From the NCBI RefSeq assembly GCF_003046185.1, contig NZ_PZZL01000010.1, forward strand, positions 1 to 64,000: a stretch of 64,000 nt of DNA, in the 5' to 3' direction. How positions within the stretch are numbered: position 1 is the stretch's first letter; every line of letters begins with the position of its first letter. The DNA is from Phreatobacter oligotrophus. GTDB lineage: Bacteria; Pseudomonadota; Alphaproteobacteria; Rhizobiales; Phreatobacteraceae. A program made the position numbers and the translations under genes. The notes below the pieces were generated by a model. That model searched no databases. It was not told the origin of the DNA and saw only the letters and a program-made list of their open reading frames with translations. Below are positions 46,642 through 55,897 of the stretch, piece after piece.

Positions 46642-47403
46642 TCACCCCTGCGGCATGCGCCGGCAGTGATAGGCGTAGGCGACCTTGAAGCCGAGGCGCT
46701 CGTAGAGGGCGTGGGCCTTCACATTGGTCTGGCGCACCTGGAGATAGGCCGCGTGCGCGCCGTGCGAGCGGCCCCAGTGCAGCAGCGCGCCGATCATGCG
46801 CTGGCCGGCGCCCGAGCCGCGCGCGGCGGGATGCACCGCGAGGTCGTAGAGGCCGACATAGCCGCGATCGGAGACGCCGAGGCCGAAGCCCACGGCCTTG
46901 CGGTCGATATAGACGGTGGCGAAGGCAGTCTCGACCCGGATCGATCCGACGATGCGACCGAGCATGTCGCGCTGCCAGTCGGCGAGTTCATAGGCCTCCG
47001 CCGCGCCCTCGACCCAGGCCTCCGTCGGCTCCTCGGAGAGGACGACGGCGGCATCACGCGCGCCCTCCATCTTCACCCGTTCGGCGAGCGAGGCGACCAT
47101 CACGTCGGTCTCGTCGTAAATCGTCCAGCCGGCCGCGGCGAAAGCGCCATCGATGCCCTCGCCGGCGAGCGGGGTGATGCGCACCATCGGCTCGATGCCG
47201 GCCTTGCGGTACAGCGTCTTCACCGTGCGGATGAGCTCCTCGCCGCTGATGGACGAGGGGTAGAAGGGGCTGGCCGCATTGGAGCGCTTGGTGTGGCCGC
47301 CGGCCATGCGCAGCATCCAGCCGTCACAATAGACGGTCTGGAGGGCAGGCCAGGCGTTGAACAGCCGCTCCTCGAGGGTGCGGACAAGGGCAATGTCGGT
47401 CAT
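46642..47403 (-). CDS. GNAT-family N-acetyltransferase
   Basis: A 253-residue protein with a C-terminal GNAT domain. Seen: the acetyl-CoA loop VHPAARGSGAGQRMIGALLH (about 197-216) and QTNVKAHALYERLGFK, the GNAT C-terminal motif. The N-terminal half (CDGWMLRMAGGHTKRSNAAS) is a second, degenerate GNAT-like or FR47-like region found in a bacterial subgroup. Substrate unknown. It is the last gene in a same-strand run from ridA at 51171; the gap from the cupin gene is 24 bases. Confidence 0.88.
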   Translation of the reverse strand: MTDIALVRTLEERLFNAWPALQTVYCDGWMLRMAGGHTKRSNAASPFYPSSISGEELIRTVKTLYRKAGIEPMVRITPLAGEGIDGAFAAAGWTIYDETDVMVASLAERVKMEGARDAAVVLSEEPTEAWVEGAAEAYELADWQRDMLGRIVGSIRVETAFATVYIDRKAVGFGLGVSDRGYVGLYDLAVHPAARGSGAGQRMIGALLHWGRSHGAHAAYLQVRQTNVKAHALYERLGFKVAYAYHCRRMPQG

Positions 47404-47427
47404 GAAATCAGTCCGTCGTGCAATGAC

Positions 47428-47853
47428 TCAGGCGCCCGGCCGCCAGCCGGGGGCGGCGAGGCGGAAGCCGGCGAAATCGAAACCCGGCGCGACGGTGCAG
47501 CCGACCAGCGTCCAGTCGCCGAGGGTCTCGGCCGCCTGCCAGTGATGCGGCGGGACGACGCCTTGCGGGCGCTCGCCCTTGCCGAGATCGGCGCCGAGAA
47601 TGATCTCTGTCACCGGGCCGGCATCGGTCGCGGCCAGCGACAGCTTCAGGGGCGCCCCGGCATGCCAGTGCCAGATTTCCACCGCATCCACCGTATGCCA
47701 GTGGGAGCGCTCGCCGCGCTTCAGGAGAAAATAGATGGCGGTGGAGGCGGCGCGGTCATCCGCACCGGGGGCGTCGCGGAAGGTCTCGCGGAAATAGCCG
47801 CCTTCGGGGTGCGGCTGGAGCCCGAGCAGGGCGATGATCTCGTCGGCCGTCAT
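47428..47853 (-). CDS. Cupin protein, DUF985/Cupin_5 family
   Basis: A 141-residue cupin. Seen: LQPHPEGGYFRETFRD, the family's N-terminal signature, SHWHTVDAVEIWHWHAGAPL, the His-rich first cupin motif likely to bind metal, and the closing VAPGFDFAGFRLA. Family function is not established. It lies 19 bases after tyrA and 24 before the GNAT gene, all on the same strand. Confidence 0.9.
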   Translation of the reverse strand: MTADEIIALLGLQPHPEGGYFRETFRDAPGADDRAASTAIYFLLKRGERSHWHTVDAVEIWHWHAGAPLKLSLAATDAGPVTEIILGADLGKGERPQGVVPPHHWQAAETLGDWTLVGCTVAPGFDFAGFRLAAPGWRPGA

Positions 47854-47872
47854 CCGTGTCCCCTCGTCCCCG

Positions 47873-48793
47873 TCACTTCCTGTTCCGGCCGAAATCCGGA
47901 TCGGCCGTGTCCTGCCGCTGGTCGATGATCGAGCGGCGGATGGCGCGGGTGCGGGTGAAGAGGTCGAAGAGCTGGTCGCCCTGGCCCCAGCGGATGTTGC
48001 GCTGGAGGGCGATGAGGTCCTCGGTGAAGCGGCCCAGCACCTCCAGTACCGCCTCCTTGTTGTGGAGGAAGACGTCGCGCCACATGGTCGGATCGGAGGC
48101 GGCGATGCGGGTGAAATCGCGGAAGCCGCCGGCGGAGAACTTGATGACCTCGCTCTCGGTGACCTTTTCGAGGTCCGAGGCCGTGCCGACGATGTTGTAG
48201 GCGATGAGATGCGGCACGTGGCTGGTGATGGCGAGCACCAGGTCGTGGTGGTCGGGCGCCATGACCTCGACCTTCGAGCCGAGGCCCTGCCAGAAGGCGG
48301 AGAGCGTCTCGATGGCGACGGGGTCGGTGTCCGGCACGGGGGTGAGGATGCACCAGCGGCCGTGGAACAGCTCGGGGAAGCCGGAATCGGGGCCGGAATG
48401 CTCGGTGCCGGCCACCGGATGGGCGGGGATCAGATGCACGCCCGGCGGCATGTGCGGCGCCATCTGCGCGACGATGGAGCCCTTGGTCGAGCCGACATCG
48501 GACACGATGCAGCCAGGCTTCAGGTGAGGGCCGATGATTTCGGCCACCGCGCCCATGGCGCCGACGGGCACGCAGGCGATGACGAGGTCGGCGTCCTTCA
48601 CGGCCGCCGCCATGTCGGTCGTCGCCTCGTCGGCGAAGCCGCGCTCGCGCACGCGGGCGATCACCGCCTCCGACCGGTCGGCGGCGATGACGCGGCCTGC
48701 GAGCGGGACCTGGCGCAGGGCGCGGGCGATGGACGAGCCGATCAGGCCGATGCCGATCAGCGTGACCGTGCCGAACAGGGGAGCGTCGGTCAC
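47873..48793 (-). CDS. tyrA: Prephenate/arogenate dehydrogenase family protein
   Basis: A 306-residue dehydrogenase of tyrosine synthesis, converting prephenate or arogenate with NAD(P). Seen: [17 protein letters not shown] (cofactor loop about 12-28), the [15 protein letters not shown] motif, [17 protein letters not shown] with the catalytic His, and a C-terminal helical dimer domain with [10 protein letters not shown] and [19 protein letters not shown]. Coupled to hisC by an ATGA overlap at 48790-48793. No chorismate-mutase domain is fused; that activity comes from the gene at 49933. Confidence 0.94.
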   Translation of the reverse strand: MTDAPLFGTVTLIGIGLIGSSIARALRQVPLAGRVIAADRSEAVIARVRERGFADEATTDMAAAVKDADLVIACVPVGAMGAVAEIIGPHLKPGCIVSDVGSTKGSIVAQMAPHMPPGVHLIPAHPVAGTEHSGPDSGFPELFHGRWCILTPVPDTDPVAIETLSAFWQGLGSKVEVMAPDHHDLVLAITSHVPHLIAYNIVGTASDLEKVTESEVIKFSAGGFRDFTRIAASDPTMWRDVFLHNKEAVLEVLGRFTEDLIALQRNIRWGQGDQLFDLFTRTRAIRRSIIDQRQDTADPDFGRNRK

Positions 48794-49893
48794 GTCTTCA
48801 TGAACTCGGCGAGCGTCGCGACGAAGTGGCGGTTCGCCTCCTCGGTGCCGACGGTGAGGCGCAGCGCATCGGGCAGGCCATAGGCGCCGACGCGGCGCAG
48901 CACGAGCCCCTTCGAGACGAGGAAGGCATCCGCCTCCGCCGCCGTCTTGCCGGCATCCCTGGGGAAATGCAGCAGCAGGAAATTGCCGACCGAGGGCGTG
49001 ACAGTGAGGCCGAGCTTCTCGATCTCCGCGGTCAGCCAGGGCAGCCAGGTCTCGTTGTGCTCGATGGCCTTCTGGACGAAGGCCTGGTCGGCAATGGCGG
49101 CAGCGCCGGCGGCAATCGCCGCGGCATTGACGTTGAACGGCCCGCGGATGCGGTTCACCGCGTCGATCAGGTGCGCCGGGCCGACCATCCAGCCGATGCG
49201 CAGCGCGGCGAGCCCATAGATCTTCGAGAAGGTGCGCGTCATCACGACATTCTCGTTCGACGCCACCAGCTCCAGGCCGCTCTCGTAGTCGTTGCGGCGC
49301 ACATACTCGGCATAGGCCGCGTCGAGGATCAGCAGCACATGCTTCGGCAGGCCGGCATGCAGCCGCTTCACCTCGTCGAAGGGGATGTAGGTGCCGGTCG
49401 GATTGTTCGGGTTCGCGAGGTAGACGATCTTCGTCTTCGGCGTCACCGCCGCGAGGATGGCGTCGACGTCGGTGGTGAGGTTCTTCTCCTTCGCCACGAC
49501 GGGCGTGCCGCCGGCCGCGAGGATGGCGATCTTGTAGACGAGGAAGCCGTGCTCGGTGAAAAGGCCCTCGTCGCCCGGGCCGATATAGGCATTGGTGAGC
49601 AGGGAGAGCAGCTCATCCGAGCCGGAGCCGCAGAGGATGCGGTCGGGATCGAGGCCGTAGAGATTGGCGATGGCCTCGCGCAGCTCGGCCGAGGTGCCCT
49701 CGGGGTAGAGCTCGAGCTTCTCGGCGCCCTTGCGATAGGCCTCGATGGCCTTGGGGCTGGCGCCGAGCGGCGTCTCGTTGGACGAGAGCTTGTAGACCTT
49801 GGCCGCGCCCGGCGCGCCGGACTTGCCGGGCACATAGGCATCGATCGCCATCACACCGGGACGGGGAACGGGACGCGTGGCTTCGAGGGTCAT
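48790..49893 (-). CDS. hisC: Histidinol-phosphate aminotransferase
   Basis: A 367-residue class I/II PLP aminotransferase. Seen: [18 protein letters not shown] (36-53), [11 protein letters not shown] (161-171), the DAAYAEY motif, the PLP-lysine K224 in [17 protein letters not shown] and a C-terminal Arg for phosphate. Annotated as histidine synthesis, but placed between chorismate mutase and tyrA it may also, or mainly, transaminate prephenate or aromatic oxo acids, as HisC paralogs in this neighbourhood are thought to do. 39 bases separate it from the chorismate mutase gene. Confidence 0.92.
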   Translation of the reverse strand: MTLEATRPVPRPGVMAIDAYVPGKSGAPGAAKVYKLSSNETPLGASPKAIEAYRKGAEKLELYPEGTSAELREAIANLYGLDPDRILCGSGSDELLSLLTNAYIGPGDEGLFTEHGFLVYKIAILAAGGTPVVAKEKNLTTDVDAILAAVTPKTKIVYLANPNNPTGTYIPFDEVKRLHAGLPKHVLLILDAAYAEYVRRNDYESGLELVASNENVVMTRTFSKIYGLAALRIGWMVGPAHLIDAVNRIRGPFNVNAAAIAAGAAAIADQAFVQKAIEHNETWLPWLTAEIEKLGLTVTPSVGNFLLLHFPRDAGKTAAEADAFLVSKGLVLRRVGAYGLPDALRLTVGTEEANRHFVATLAEFMKT

Positions 49894-49932
49894 GTCGGCA
49901 CCGGAAACGAGAGGCGGCCCGACCCGGCGGGT

Positions 49933-50730
49933 TCAGGCGGCGATCGACTTCGCGGTGTAGCCGACCGTGCGGGCGGCTTCAACAGCCATGCCGGAAGCCG
50001 CGTCCTGCGCGATCTCCGCATCTGAGGCCTCACGCGGGCCCCATGCGAGGATGTGGTGGCGGCCGCCCTCCCCGGCACTGGCGAGGACCGCATCCACCTC
50101 GACCGGCGGCTTGCCGGCGAGGGTCACCGCGACGATGCGGGTGTCGAGGCCGGCCGTGTCGATGGAGGGATGGCCGATGACGAGGGCCTGCGGCGGGCGC
50201 GGGCTGGCGGCGCGGGCGATCGCAGGCGCCGTCGCCATGGCGATGGGCTGGTCGGGCAGGCCGAGCTTGTCCCACCAGGCCTCGCGGGCGGGACCGAGGC
50301 CGATCAGGCCGAGATCGCCGCGGTCGCGGCCGATGGCGGCGATGACGGAAGCGGGGCTCGAATGCTTCACCAGCGGCACGCCGAAGCCGAAATGGAAGCG
50401 GGCGAGCTCGCGGGCATTCTCCTGCTCCGGGCCCATGACCACGTGCACCGAATGGGGCGCCTGGACATAGGTGAAGGTGGAGATGATCTGGCGCCAGATC
50501 TGCACGACGAGTTCCACCGGCAGGCGGCCGGAATGGTTCTCGACGAGGCGGCGGACGACATCCGCCTCGCGGGCGGGACGGAAGGCCGAGCCGGTCTCGG
50601 CGGTCTTCTTCACCGCGATCAGCGTCTCGATGATCTGGCCGCGCTCCATCAGGAGCTTGTGCATGGCGGCGTCGATGCGGTCGATCTCGCCGCGCAGGTC
50701 CGCAAGGCTCGGCGGGGTCTTGGTGGGCAT
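49933..50730 (-). CDS. Chorismate mutase with extra C-terminal domain
   Basis: A 265-residue protein. Residues about 8-95 form an AroQ-type chorismate mutase helix bundle (LADLRGEIDRIDAAMHKLLM, RREADVVRRL-like AREADVVRRLVENH, LVVQIWRQIISTF), which makes prephenate. The remaining 165 residues (VHVVMGPEQENARELARFHF onward) have the outline of the prephenate-dehydratase fold, but I do not find its catalytic TRF motif. The second domain may thus be non-catalytic. Fits the conserved alphaproteobacterial order chorismate mutase-hisC-tyrA. Confidence 0.88.
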   Translation of the reverse strand: MPTKTPPSLADLRGEIDRIDAAMHKLLMERGQIIETLIAVKKTAETGSAFRPAREADVVRRLVENHSGRLPVELVVQIWRQIISTFTYVQAPHSVHVVMGPEQENARELARFHFGFGVPLVKHSSPASVIAAIGRDRGDLGLIGLGPAREAWWDKLGLPDQPIAMATAPAIARAASPRPPQALVIGHPSIDTAGLDTRIVAVTLAGKPPVEVDAVLASAGEGGRHHILAWGPREASDAEIAQDAASGMAVEAARTVGYTAKSIAA

Positions 50731-50760
50731 GGGATCAGTCCTGCGCGAAGGAAACGGCGG

Positions 50761-51171
50761 TCAGGCGAAGAGCGTGTCGGCGGCGGCGCCCGGCAGGGCG
50801 GCGGTGACCTCGATCTCGACCTTCATCTCGGGCTTGTAGAGGCCGGCGACGACGAGCAGCGTCGAGGCCGGGCGGATGTCGCCGAAGACCTCGCCGAAGA
50901 TCGGGAAGACCTTGTCGGCGTCGCCAGCGTCGGTGATGTAGTAGGTGGCGCGCACGACATTGGCCATGGAGGTGCCGGCCTCCTTCAGCGTCGCGGCGAT
51001 GGTGCGGAAGCAGTTGCGGGTCTGCTCCTCGACGGTCGCGGGAAGGGTCATGGTGGCGTAGTCGTAGCCGGTGGTACCGGCGACGAAGACGAAGCCGCCC
51101 TGGACCACGGCGCGGGAATAGCCGGCGGTCTTCTCGAAGGGCGAGCCGGTGGAGATCAGGCGGCGTTCCAT
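50761..51171 (-). CDS. RidA-family protein (second copy)
   Basis: A 136-residue RidA/YjgF-family protein. Seen: GYSRAVVQGGFVFVAGTTGY, NCFRTIAATLKEAGTSMANV and DIRPASTLLVVAGLYKPEM, with the conserved R-P-A-S-T and a Glu in the C-terminal strand VEIEV. It differs from the RidA at 14715 and belongs to a longer Rid subgroup. It starts a same-strand run of six genes (50 to 51.2 kb down to 46.6 kb) containing the PLP enzyme HisC, which fits a role in clearing reactive imines; co-transcription is inferred from short gaps of 19-39 bases. Confidence 0.9.
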   Translation of the reverse strand: MERRLISTGSPFEKTAGYSRAVVQGGFVFVAGTTGYDYATMTLPATVEEQTRNCFRTIAATLKEAGTSMANVVRATYYITDAGDADKVFPIFGEVFGDIRPASTLLVVAGLYKPEMKVEIEVTAALPGAAADTLFA

Positions 51172-51292
51172 GGCGCAGGTCCGGTGACGAGGCGGGGGCC
51201 GCGACGTTTACACAGTCAGCGACGCCAAGAACAGATCGCCCCGCGCGGGGGAGACGTTCCATCTCCCCGGGAGGGCCGGCCGCCGCAGCAGC

Positions 51293-52015
51293 TCAGCGTG
51301 CGCTGCCGGCGGGGTCGACCTCGAGGCGGTAGCCGAGGCCCCGCTGCGTGTGGATCAGCGGCTGGGCCTGTCCGGCATCCACCTTGCTGCGCAGGCGACC
51401 GATATAGACATCGACGATGTTGGTGAGCGGGTCCTCGTTGACGCCCCAGACATTGGCGAGGATGCGCTCGCGGCTGAACAGGCGTCCGGGGGCGCTCATC
51501 AGCAGTTCGAGCAGGGCGAGCTCCCGTGCCGTGAGCGCCAGCACCTTGCCGCCGCGCGTGACCTTCATGGTCATCCGGTCGAGTTCGAGGTCGGCGACGC
51601 GGAGCACCGGGCTGGCCGGGGTCTGCAAGGCGCGTCCCCGCCGCCTCAGCGCTTCGATGCGCGCCAGCAGTTCCTCGAAGTCGAAGGGCTTGCAGAGATA
51701 GTCGTCGGCGCCGAGACGCAGCCCGGTCACGCGGTCCTCGACGGTCGACAGCGCCGTCAGCATCAGGATGGGCAGCTCGACCTGGCCGGCGCGCAGCGTC
51801 TGGCAGACGTCGAGGCCGCTCATGTCGCCGAGCATGAGGTCGAGAATGACCACCGTCGTCTCGCCGCCGCCACGGTGGTCGTCCCAGGCGGCGCGGGCCT
51901 GGTCGAGCCCCTCGGCGCCGCTGCGGGCGACCTGCACCCGCATGCCCTCCGCCCGCAATCCGCGTTGCAGGAAGTCGGCGATGCGCGGGTCGTCCTCGAT
52001 GATCAGGATGTTCAT
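51293..52015 (-). CDS. OmpR-family response regulator
   Basis: A 240-residue response regulator. Seen: IIEDDPRI with the acidic pocket (E7, D8, D9), phospho-acceptor D59 in VVILDLMLGD, the switch Thr/Ser and Lys (LTALS, CKPFDFEELLARIEAL), then a winged-helix DNA-binding domain with LTARELALLELLMSAPGRLF, SRERILANVWG and TNIVDVYIGRLRSKVD. Its start overlaps the kinase stop (ATGA). A Gly-rich insert HRGGGET before the phosphorylation strand is unusual. Confidence 0.95.
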   Translation of the reverse strand: MNILIIEDDPRIADFLQRGLRAEGMRVQVARSGAEGLDQARAAWDDHRGGGETTVVILDLMLGDMSGLDVCQTLRAGQVELPILMLTALSTVEDRVTGLRLGADDYLCKPFDFEELLARIEALRRRGRALQTPASPVLRVADLELDRMTMKVTRGGKVLALTARELALLELLMSAPGRLFSRERILANVWGVNEDPLTNIVDVYIGRLRSKVDAGQAQPLIHTQRGLGYRLEVDPAGSAR

Positions 52016-53652
52016 GCCGACACCGTCGTTCCCTCGACTGCCAGCGGCAGGGTCACCGTGGCCGTGGTGCCGCGACCGGCGACGCTCGCCAGGGTGATCT
52101 CGCCGCCATGGCCGCGGGCGAGGACGCGCGCGATCGGCAGGCCGAGACCGCTGCCATCGGCACGATGGCTGATGGCGTTCGGAGCCCGGTGGCTGCGGTC
52201 GAAGACCCGCGGCAGGTCCTCGGCGGCGATGCCGATCCCCTCGTCGCGGATGCGGATCTCCACCCGCGGCACCTCGCCGTCCACCCGCACCGCCTCCAGC
52301 CGCACGGCCTGGCCGGGGCGCGAATAGCGAACGGCATTGTCGAGCACGGCGAGCAGCAATTGCCTGAGCCGGTCGGCATCGCCGATCACCGGCAGGACCG
52401 CAGGCCAGGGCGCATGGTCGAGGCTCACGCCGCCAGCCCGGGCGATGGCCTCGCCGCTGGACAGGAGGTCGTCGAGGATCGCCACGAGATCGAGCGGCAC
52501 CCGCCGCAAGGACAGGGCGTCGATATCGCTGCGCGCCATGGTGAGGAGGTCATCGATGGCGAGACTGAGATGGCGGGAGGCATCCTCGATCCGCCGCAGC
52601 GAGCCGCGATAGTCCTCGATCGGCTTGTCCGCGCCGCGTAGCGCCACCTGCGCCTCGCCACGGATGGCGGTGGTCGGGGTGCGCAGTTCGTGGCTGATAT
52701 CGGCGAAGAGCTGCCGGCGGCGCGCCTCCGCATCGCTCTGGGCATCGAGTGCGGCGCGCAGTTCGGCGGTCCGCACGGCCACCTGCTCCTCCAGAGCCGA
52801 ACGGGCCTCGGTTTCCATGCGCCGGTGCTCCGCCAGCTCCGCCGCCATCGCGTTCATGCTGCGGCCGACATCGGCGAATTCATCCGTCCCGCCGGCGGGA
52901 ATGCGGTGGGAGAGATCGCCCCGCCGCAAGGCCGCCGCGCCTTCGGCCAGACCGCGCAGGGGGCCGCGCAGCGCCCGCGTGAAATAGGCGGCCAGAACCA
53001 GCGCCACGAGAACGAGCGCCGCGGTCGATCCGATCCAGGACCGGCTGAGCAAGGCGAGCGCAGCATCAGTGTCGGCCCGCTTCTCGCGCAGCGCCGTGTC
53101 CTCCCGCTCGATGCTCTCCGCAAGAAGGAGGCGGAGATCGCGGCCCTCGGCGCGGTCGAAGAGATCGTTGGCGAGGCGCCAGGCCCCGGCGGGATCGGTG
53201 CCCGGCGGCACCGGGTTGAGGCTGGCGAGGCCGCGGCCGAGCTGGGCGAGACTGCCCTCCAGCACCCGCAGCGCCTCGGCGCGCTCGGCCTGGCGTTGCC
53301 GGGCCGCGGGACTGTCATCGAGCCGGACCGCCTGGGCGGCGAGGCCCTTGAGGTCGGCGAGGACGATCCCCATCCGTTCCAGCAGGGCATCGCGCGGGGT
53401 GGAGCCGGCGCCGGCGCCGAATTGCTGCTGGGCCAGCCAGGTGCGCAGCTGCTGCTTGTCCGAGCGCAGGTCGGTGAAGCCCTGCTTGATGTCGGCGGCG
53501 ACGCGTCCGCGCAGCAAATGGCGCTCGACCTGGCCGATCGCCCAGAGGGCCGCGCCACCCTGCACCACGGCGATCGAGGCCAGCAGGGTCAGCGCCAGCG
53601 TCAGGCGACGTCCGAAACCATGGGAGGGCCGGGCCGGAGACTCGATCGTCAT
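52012..53652 (-). CDS. Sensor histidine kinase
   Basis: A 546-residue membrane kinase. Order: membrane helix about 15-40, a helical periplasmic sensor of about 165 residues, a second helix (IGSTAALVLVALVLAAYFTR, 207-226), HAMP (226-280), coiled coil, the dimerisation/phosphotransfer motif with H321 in FADISHELRTPTTAIRGE, then the ATPase domain with VLDNAVRYSRPG (N box), IRDEGIGI (G1), DRSHRAP (F box) and GSGLGLPIAR (G2). It is co-translated with the response regulator. The sensor lacks a recognisable ligand domain. Divergent from a secreted protein gene 135 bases away, a likely target. Confidence 0.95.
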   Translation of the reverse strand: MTIESPARPSHGFGRRLTLALTLLASIAVVQGGAALWAIGQVERHLLRGRVAADIKQGFTDLRSDKQQLRTWLAQQQFGAGAGSTPRDALLERMGIVLADLKGLAAQAVRLDDSPAARQRQAERAEALRVLEGSLAQLGRGLASLNPVPPGTDPAGAWRLANDLFDRAEGRDLRLLLAESIEREDTALREKRADTDAALALLSRSWIGSTAALVLVALVLAAYFTRALRGPLRGLAEGAAALRRGDLSHRIPAGGTDEFADVGRSMNAMAAELAEHRRMETEARSALEEQVAVRTAELRAALDAQSDAEARRRQLFADISHELRTPTTAIRGEAQVALRGADKPIEDYRGSLRRIEDASRHLSLAIDDLLTMARSDIDALSLRRVPLDLVAILDDLLSSGEAIARAGGVSLDHAPWPAVLPVIGDADRLRQLLLAVLDNAVRYSRPGQAVRLEAVRVDGEVPRVEIRIRDEGIGIAAEDLPRVFDRSHRAPNAISHRADGSGLGLPIARVLARGHGGEITLASVAGRGTTATVTLPLAVEGTTVSA

Positions 53653-53787
53653 CTGTTTTTCATGCGCCGTTCAGAGCCCGCTCATTCCCGGTTCAAGCCG
53701 ACGTCAGCCGCGACAGCCTACACCGATGCCGGCGCTGCCGGCGACACCGTCGTCGCCCCGCCAGGCCACGTAACCCGAGGAGCTCCC

Positions 53788-54351
53788 ATGACCATCCGCC
53801 ACCCCATCCTGGCCGCCGCGTTCCTGGCACTGGCCACCGCATCCGGCTCCGCCTCGGCGCAGACCGTCGTCAATCAGGCGATCACCGAGCGCGAGGTCGT
53901 TGCGGCGCAGCGGGCCTGGTGTGATGCGCTGGTGTCGATCAGCACGACCCATGCGACCCAGGGCCAGCCTGCCGCGAAGGCCCTGGCCGAGCGCGTCATT
54001 GACGCCGCCTATGGCTACCAGCTGGGCGCCGTCCTGTTCAAACCGACCCTGACGGTGGCGCCGCAGACCTTCCGCACCACCCGCGCCGGCGCGCTGGCCT
54101 ATTTCGTCGGTGGCGACCCCGCCTTCCCGAATGACAAGGGCTTCGCCCTGAGCGGCTGGACGAAGTGCGAGGCGACCAACAGCGCGATCTTCATCGCCGG
54201 CACCTCCGCCTCGACCATGGGCAATGTCGCCATCACCGGCCCGAACGGCGCTGTCACGACGGTCGACAAGACCTGGACCTATGTGAAGGACAGCGCCGGC
54301 CAGCTGCGGATCGTCGTGCACCACTCGTCGCTGCCCTATCGGCCGAACTGA
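53788..54351 (+). CDS. Secreted NTF2/SnoaL-like protein
   Basis: A 187-residue protein with a signal peptide (ILAAAFLALATASGSASAQT, cleavage near residue 24). The mature part has the outline of an NTF2-like/SnoaL domain: ITEREVVAAQRAWCDALVSI at the start and TVDKTWTYVKDSAGQLRIVV and HHSSLPY at the end. Homologues are sometimes labelled phosphoribosyl-AMP cyclohydrolase in databases; I see nothing of HisI here, so that label should be avoided. Two cysteines (about 45 and 130). GAGGAG precedes the ATG. Probably periplasmic, role unknown; divergent from the kinase. Confidence 0.8.
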   Translation: MTIRHPILAAAFLALATASGSASAQTVVNQAITEREVVAAQRAWCDALVSISTTHATQGQPAAKALAERVIDAAYGYQLGAVLFKPTLTVAPQTFRTTRAGALAYFVGGDPAFPNDKGFALSGWTKCEATNSAIFIAGTSASTMGNVAITGPNGAVTTVDKTWTYVKDSAGQLRIVVHHSSLPYRPN

Positions 54352-54405
54352 GCAGGCGAGCCGGGCGACGCGGCCCGTCCCTGTCCAAGCCGATCCCCCG
54401 GATGG

Positions 54406-54426
54406 CCCGGCGCGCATCGCGCCGGG
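54406..54426. terminator. Hairpin between convergent genes
   Basis: cccggcgc (54406-54413) with gcgccggg (54419-54426), 5-base loop. The T-run is poor on both sides. It lies between the tails of the NTF2-like gene and leuD and probably serves both. Confidence 0.4.
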
Positions 54427-54434
54427 TCGTTCCG

Positions 54435-55040
54435 TCAGAGCCAGGGGCGGGCGGTGGAGACGGTCTTCTCGAAGCTGTCGATCGACTTCTCCTTGACCAT
54501 GGTCAGGCCGATGTCGTCGAGGCCGTTCATCAGACAGTGCTTGCGGAAGGCGTCGATGTCGAACTTGATCGTGCCGCCGTCGGGGCCGCGGATCTCCTGC
54601 GCCTCGAGGTCCACGGTCAGCGTGGCGTTGGAGCCGCGGTCGGCGTCCTCGAACAGCTTCTCCAGCTCTTCCGGGCTCACCTTGATGGGCAGAATGCCGT
54701 TCTTGAAGCAGTTGTTGTAGAAAATGTCGGCGAAGCTGGTGGAGATCACGCAGCGGATGCCGAAATCCAGCAGCGCCCAGGGGGCGTGCTCGCGCGAGGA
54801 GCCGCAGCCGAAATTGTCGCCCGCCACGAGGATCTGGGCATTGCGATAGGCCGGCTTGTTCAGCACGAAATCCGGGTTCTCCGAACCGTCGTCGCGAAAG
54901 CGCATCTCGGAGAACAGGCCCTTGCCGAGGCCGGTGCGCTTGATGGTCTTCAGGTACTGCTTCGGAATGATCATGTCGGTGTCGACATTGATCGTGCGCA
55001 TCGGGGCTGCGACGCCGGTCAGCACGGTGAACTTCTGCAT
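54435..55040 (-). CDS. leuD: 3-isopropylmalate dehydratase small subunit
   Basis: A 201-residue small subunit of isopropylmalate isomerase (leucine synthesis); its partner LeuC is not in the window. Seen: [20 protein letters not shown], then [20 protein letters not shown], the aconitase swivel-domain signature, and [19 protein letters not shown]. The GGGGGAAG before ATG 55040 supports this start over the longer frame to 55127. Monocistronic here. Confidence 0.96.
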   Translation of the reverse strand: MQKFTVLTGVAAPMRTINVDTDMIIPKQYLKTIKRTGLGKGLFSEMRFRDDGSENPDFVLNKPAYRNAQILVAGDNFGCGSSREHAPWALLDFGIRCVISTSFADIFYNNCFKNGILPIKVSPEELEKLFEDADRGSNATLTVDLEAQEIRGPDGGTIKFDIDAFRKHCLMNGLDDIGLTMVKEKSIDSFEKTVSTARPWL

Positions 55041-55186
55041 GGGACTTCCCCCTCGGCTTGTTGAGGCGCCATGTATCAGAGGCGCCGCGCCGTGAGAAGG
55101 CGGGTGGCGGCAAGCCTGCCGCACCACCGGACTTGCGGCGGGGCGCGGTCTCGCCGATATGCCGGCGGTGGGAGAAGGAACCGACC

Positions 55187-55453
55187 ATGAGCGTTCGCGA
55201 CACGATCACCGAGAAGCTGACCGCCGCCTTCACGCCGGCCGCGCTGGAGGTGATCGACGAGAGCCACCATCACCAGGGCCACGGCGGCTGGCGCGAGGGC
55301 GGCGAGACGCATTTCCGGGTGAAGATGGTCTCGGCGGCCTTTGCCGGGAAATCGCGGGTGGACCGCCACCGCGCCGTCAACCAGGTGCTCGACGCCGAGC
55401 TCAAGGGCCGGGTTCACGCGCTGGCGCTGGAGACCAAGGCGCCGGGGGAGTGA
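55187..55453 (+). CDS. bolA: BolA-family protein
   Basis: An 88-residue BolA protein, partner of monothiol glutaredoxins in iron-sulfur and iron homeostasis. Seen: the loop [19 protein letters not shown] with several His that may join a shared [2Fe-2S] cluster, and [20 protein letters not shown], the RxxxHR signature helix. AAGGAA precedes the ATG. Lies between leuD and mgsA; in relatives it neighbours the aroKB/CNNM genes, also found just downstream here. Confidence 0.94.
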   Translation: MSVRDTITEKLTAAFTPAALEVIDESHHHQGHGGWREGGETHFRVKMVSAAFAGKSRVDRHRAVNQVLDAELKGRVHALALETKAPGE

Positions 55454-55496
55454 GCGGCAGGGGCTGAAGGCTATCGCCGGAAATTGCCCCCACCCC

Positions 55497-55871
55497 CTAG
55501 AGCCCCACCACCAGCCGGTCGGCGGTGGCCAGATTGCAGGCCATGGGCACGTCATAGACCACGGCGAGCCGCGTCAACGCCTTGACGTCAACGTCGTGGG
55601 GATGGGGCGAGAGCGGGTCGACGAGGAAGACCAGAAGGGCGATCCGCCCCTCGACGATGAGCGCGCCGATCTGCTGGTCGCCGCCGAGCGGGCCGCTCTT
55701 CATCAGCAGGATGTCGAGGTCGGGCATGTCGGCCTTGAGCAGCGAGCCGGTGGTACCGGTGGCAACCAGCGGCAGGCGCTGGAGCACGCCATGGTGGCGG
55801 CGGGCCCAGGCCAGCATGTCCGGCTTCTTCTGGTCGTGGGCGATCAGTGCGATCAGTCCGTCTTGGGCCAT
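55497..55871 (-). CDS. mgsA: Methylglyoxal synthase
   Basis: A 124-residue enzyme that converts dihydroxyacetone phosphate to methylglyoxal, a bypass when phosphate is limiting. Seen: [28 protein letters not shown] (37-46) and [14 protein letters not shown] (57-70), which hold the phosphate and catalytic Asp, and the final [20 protein letters not shown] with its His replaced region. GGGAGG precedes ATG 55871. The frame continues upstream through a glycosyltransferase remnant, so the longer frame to 56336 is not one gene. Confidence 0.94.
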   Translation of the reverse strand: MAQDGLIALIAHDQKKPDMLAWARRHHGVLQRLPLVATGTTGSLLKADMPDLDILLMKSGPLGGDQQIGALIVEGRIALLVFLVDPLSPHPHDVDVKALTRLAVVYDVPMACNLATADRLVVGL

Positions 55872-55897
55872 GGTGTCCTCCCGCTGCGCCGCCGCCA

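Noticed and set aside
53788-54351. Phosphoribosyl-AMP cyclohydrolase as the product
   Set aside because: A signal peptide and NTF2-like outline are present and HisI metal-binding motifs are absent.
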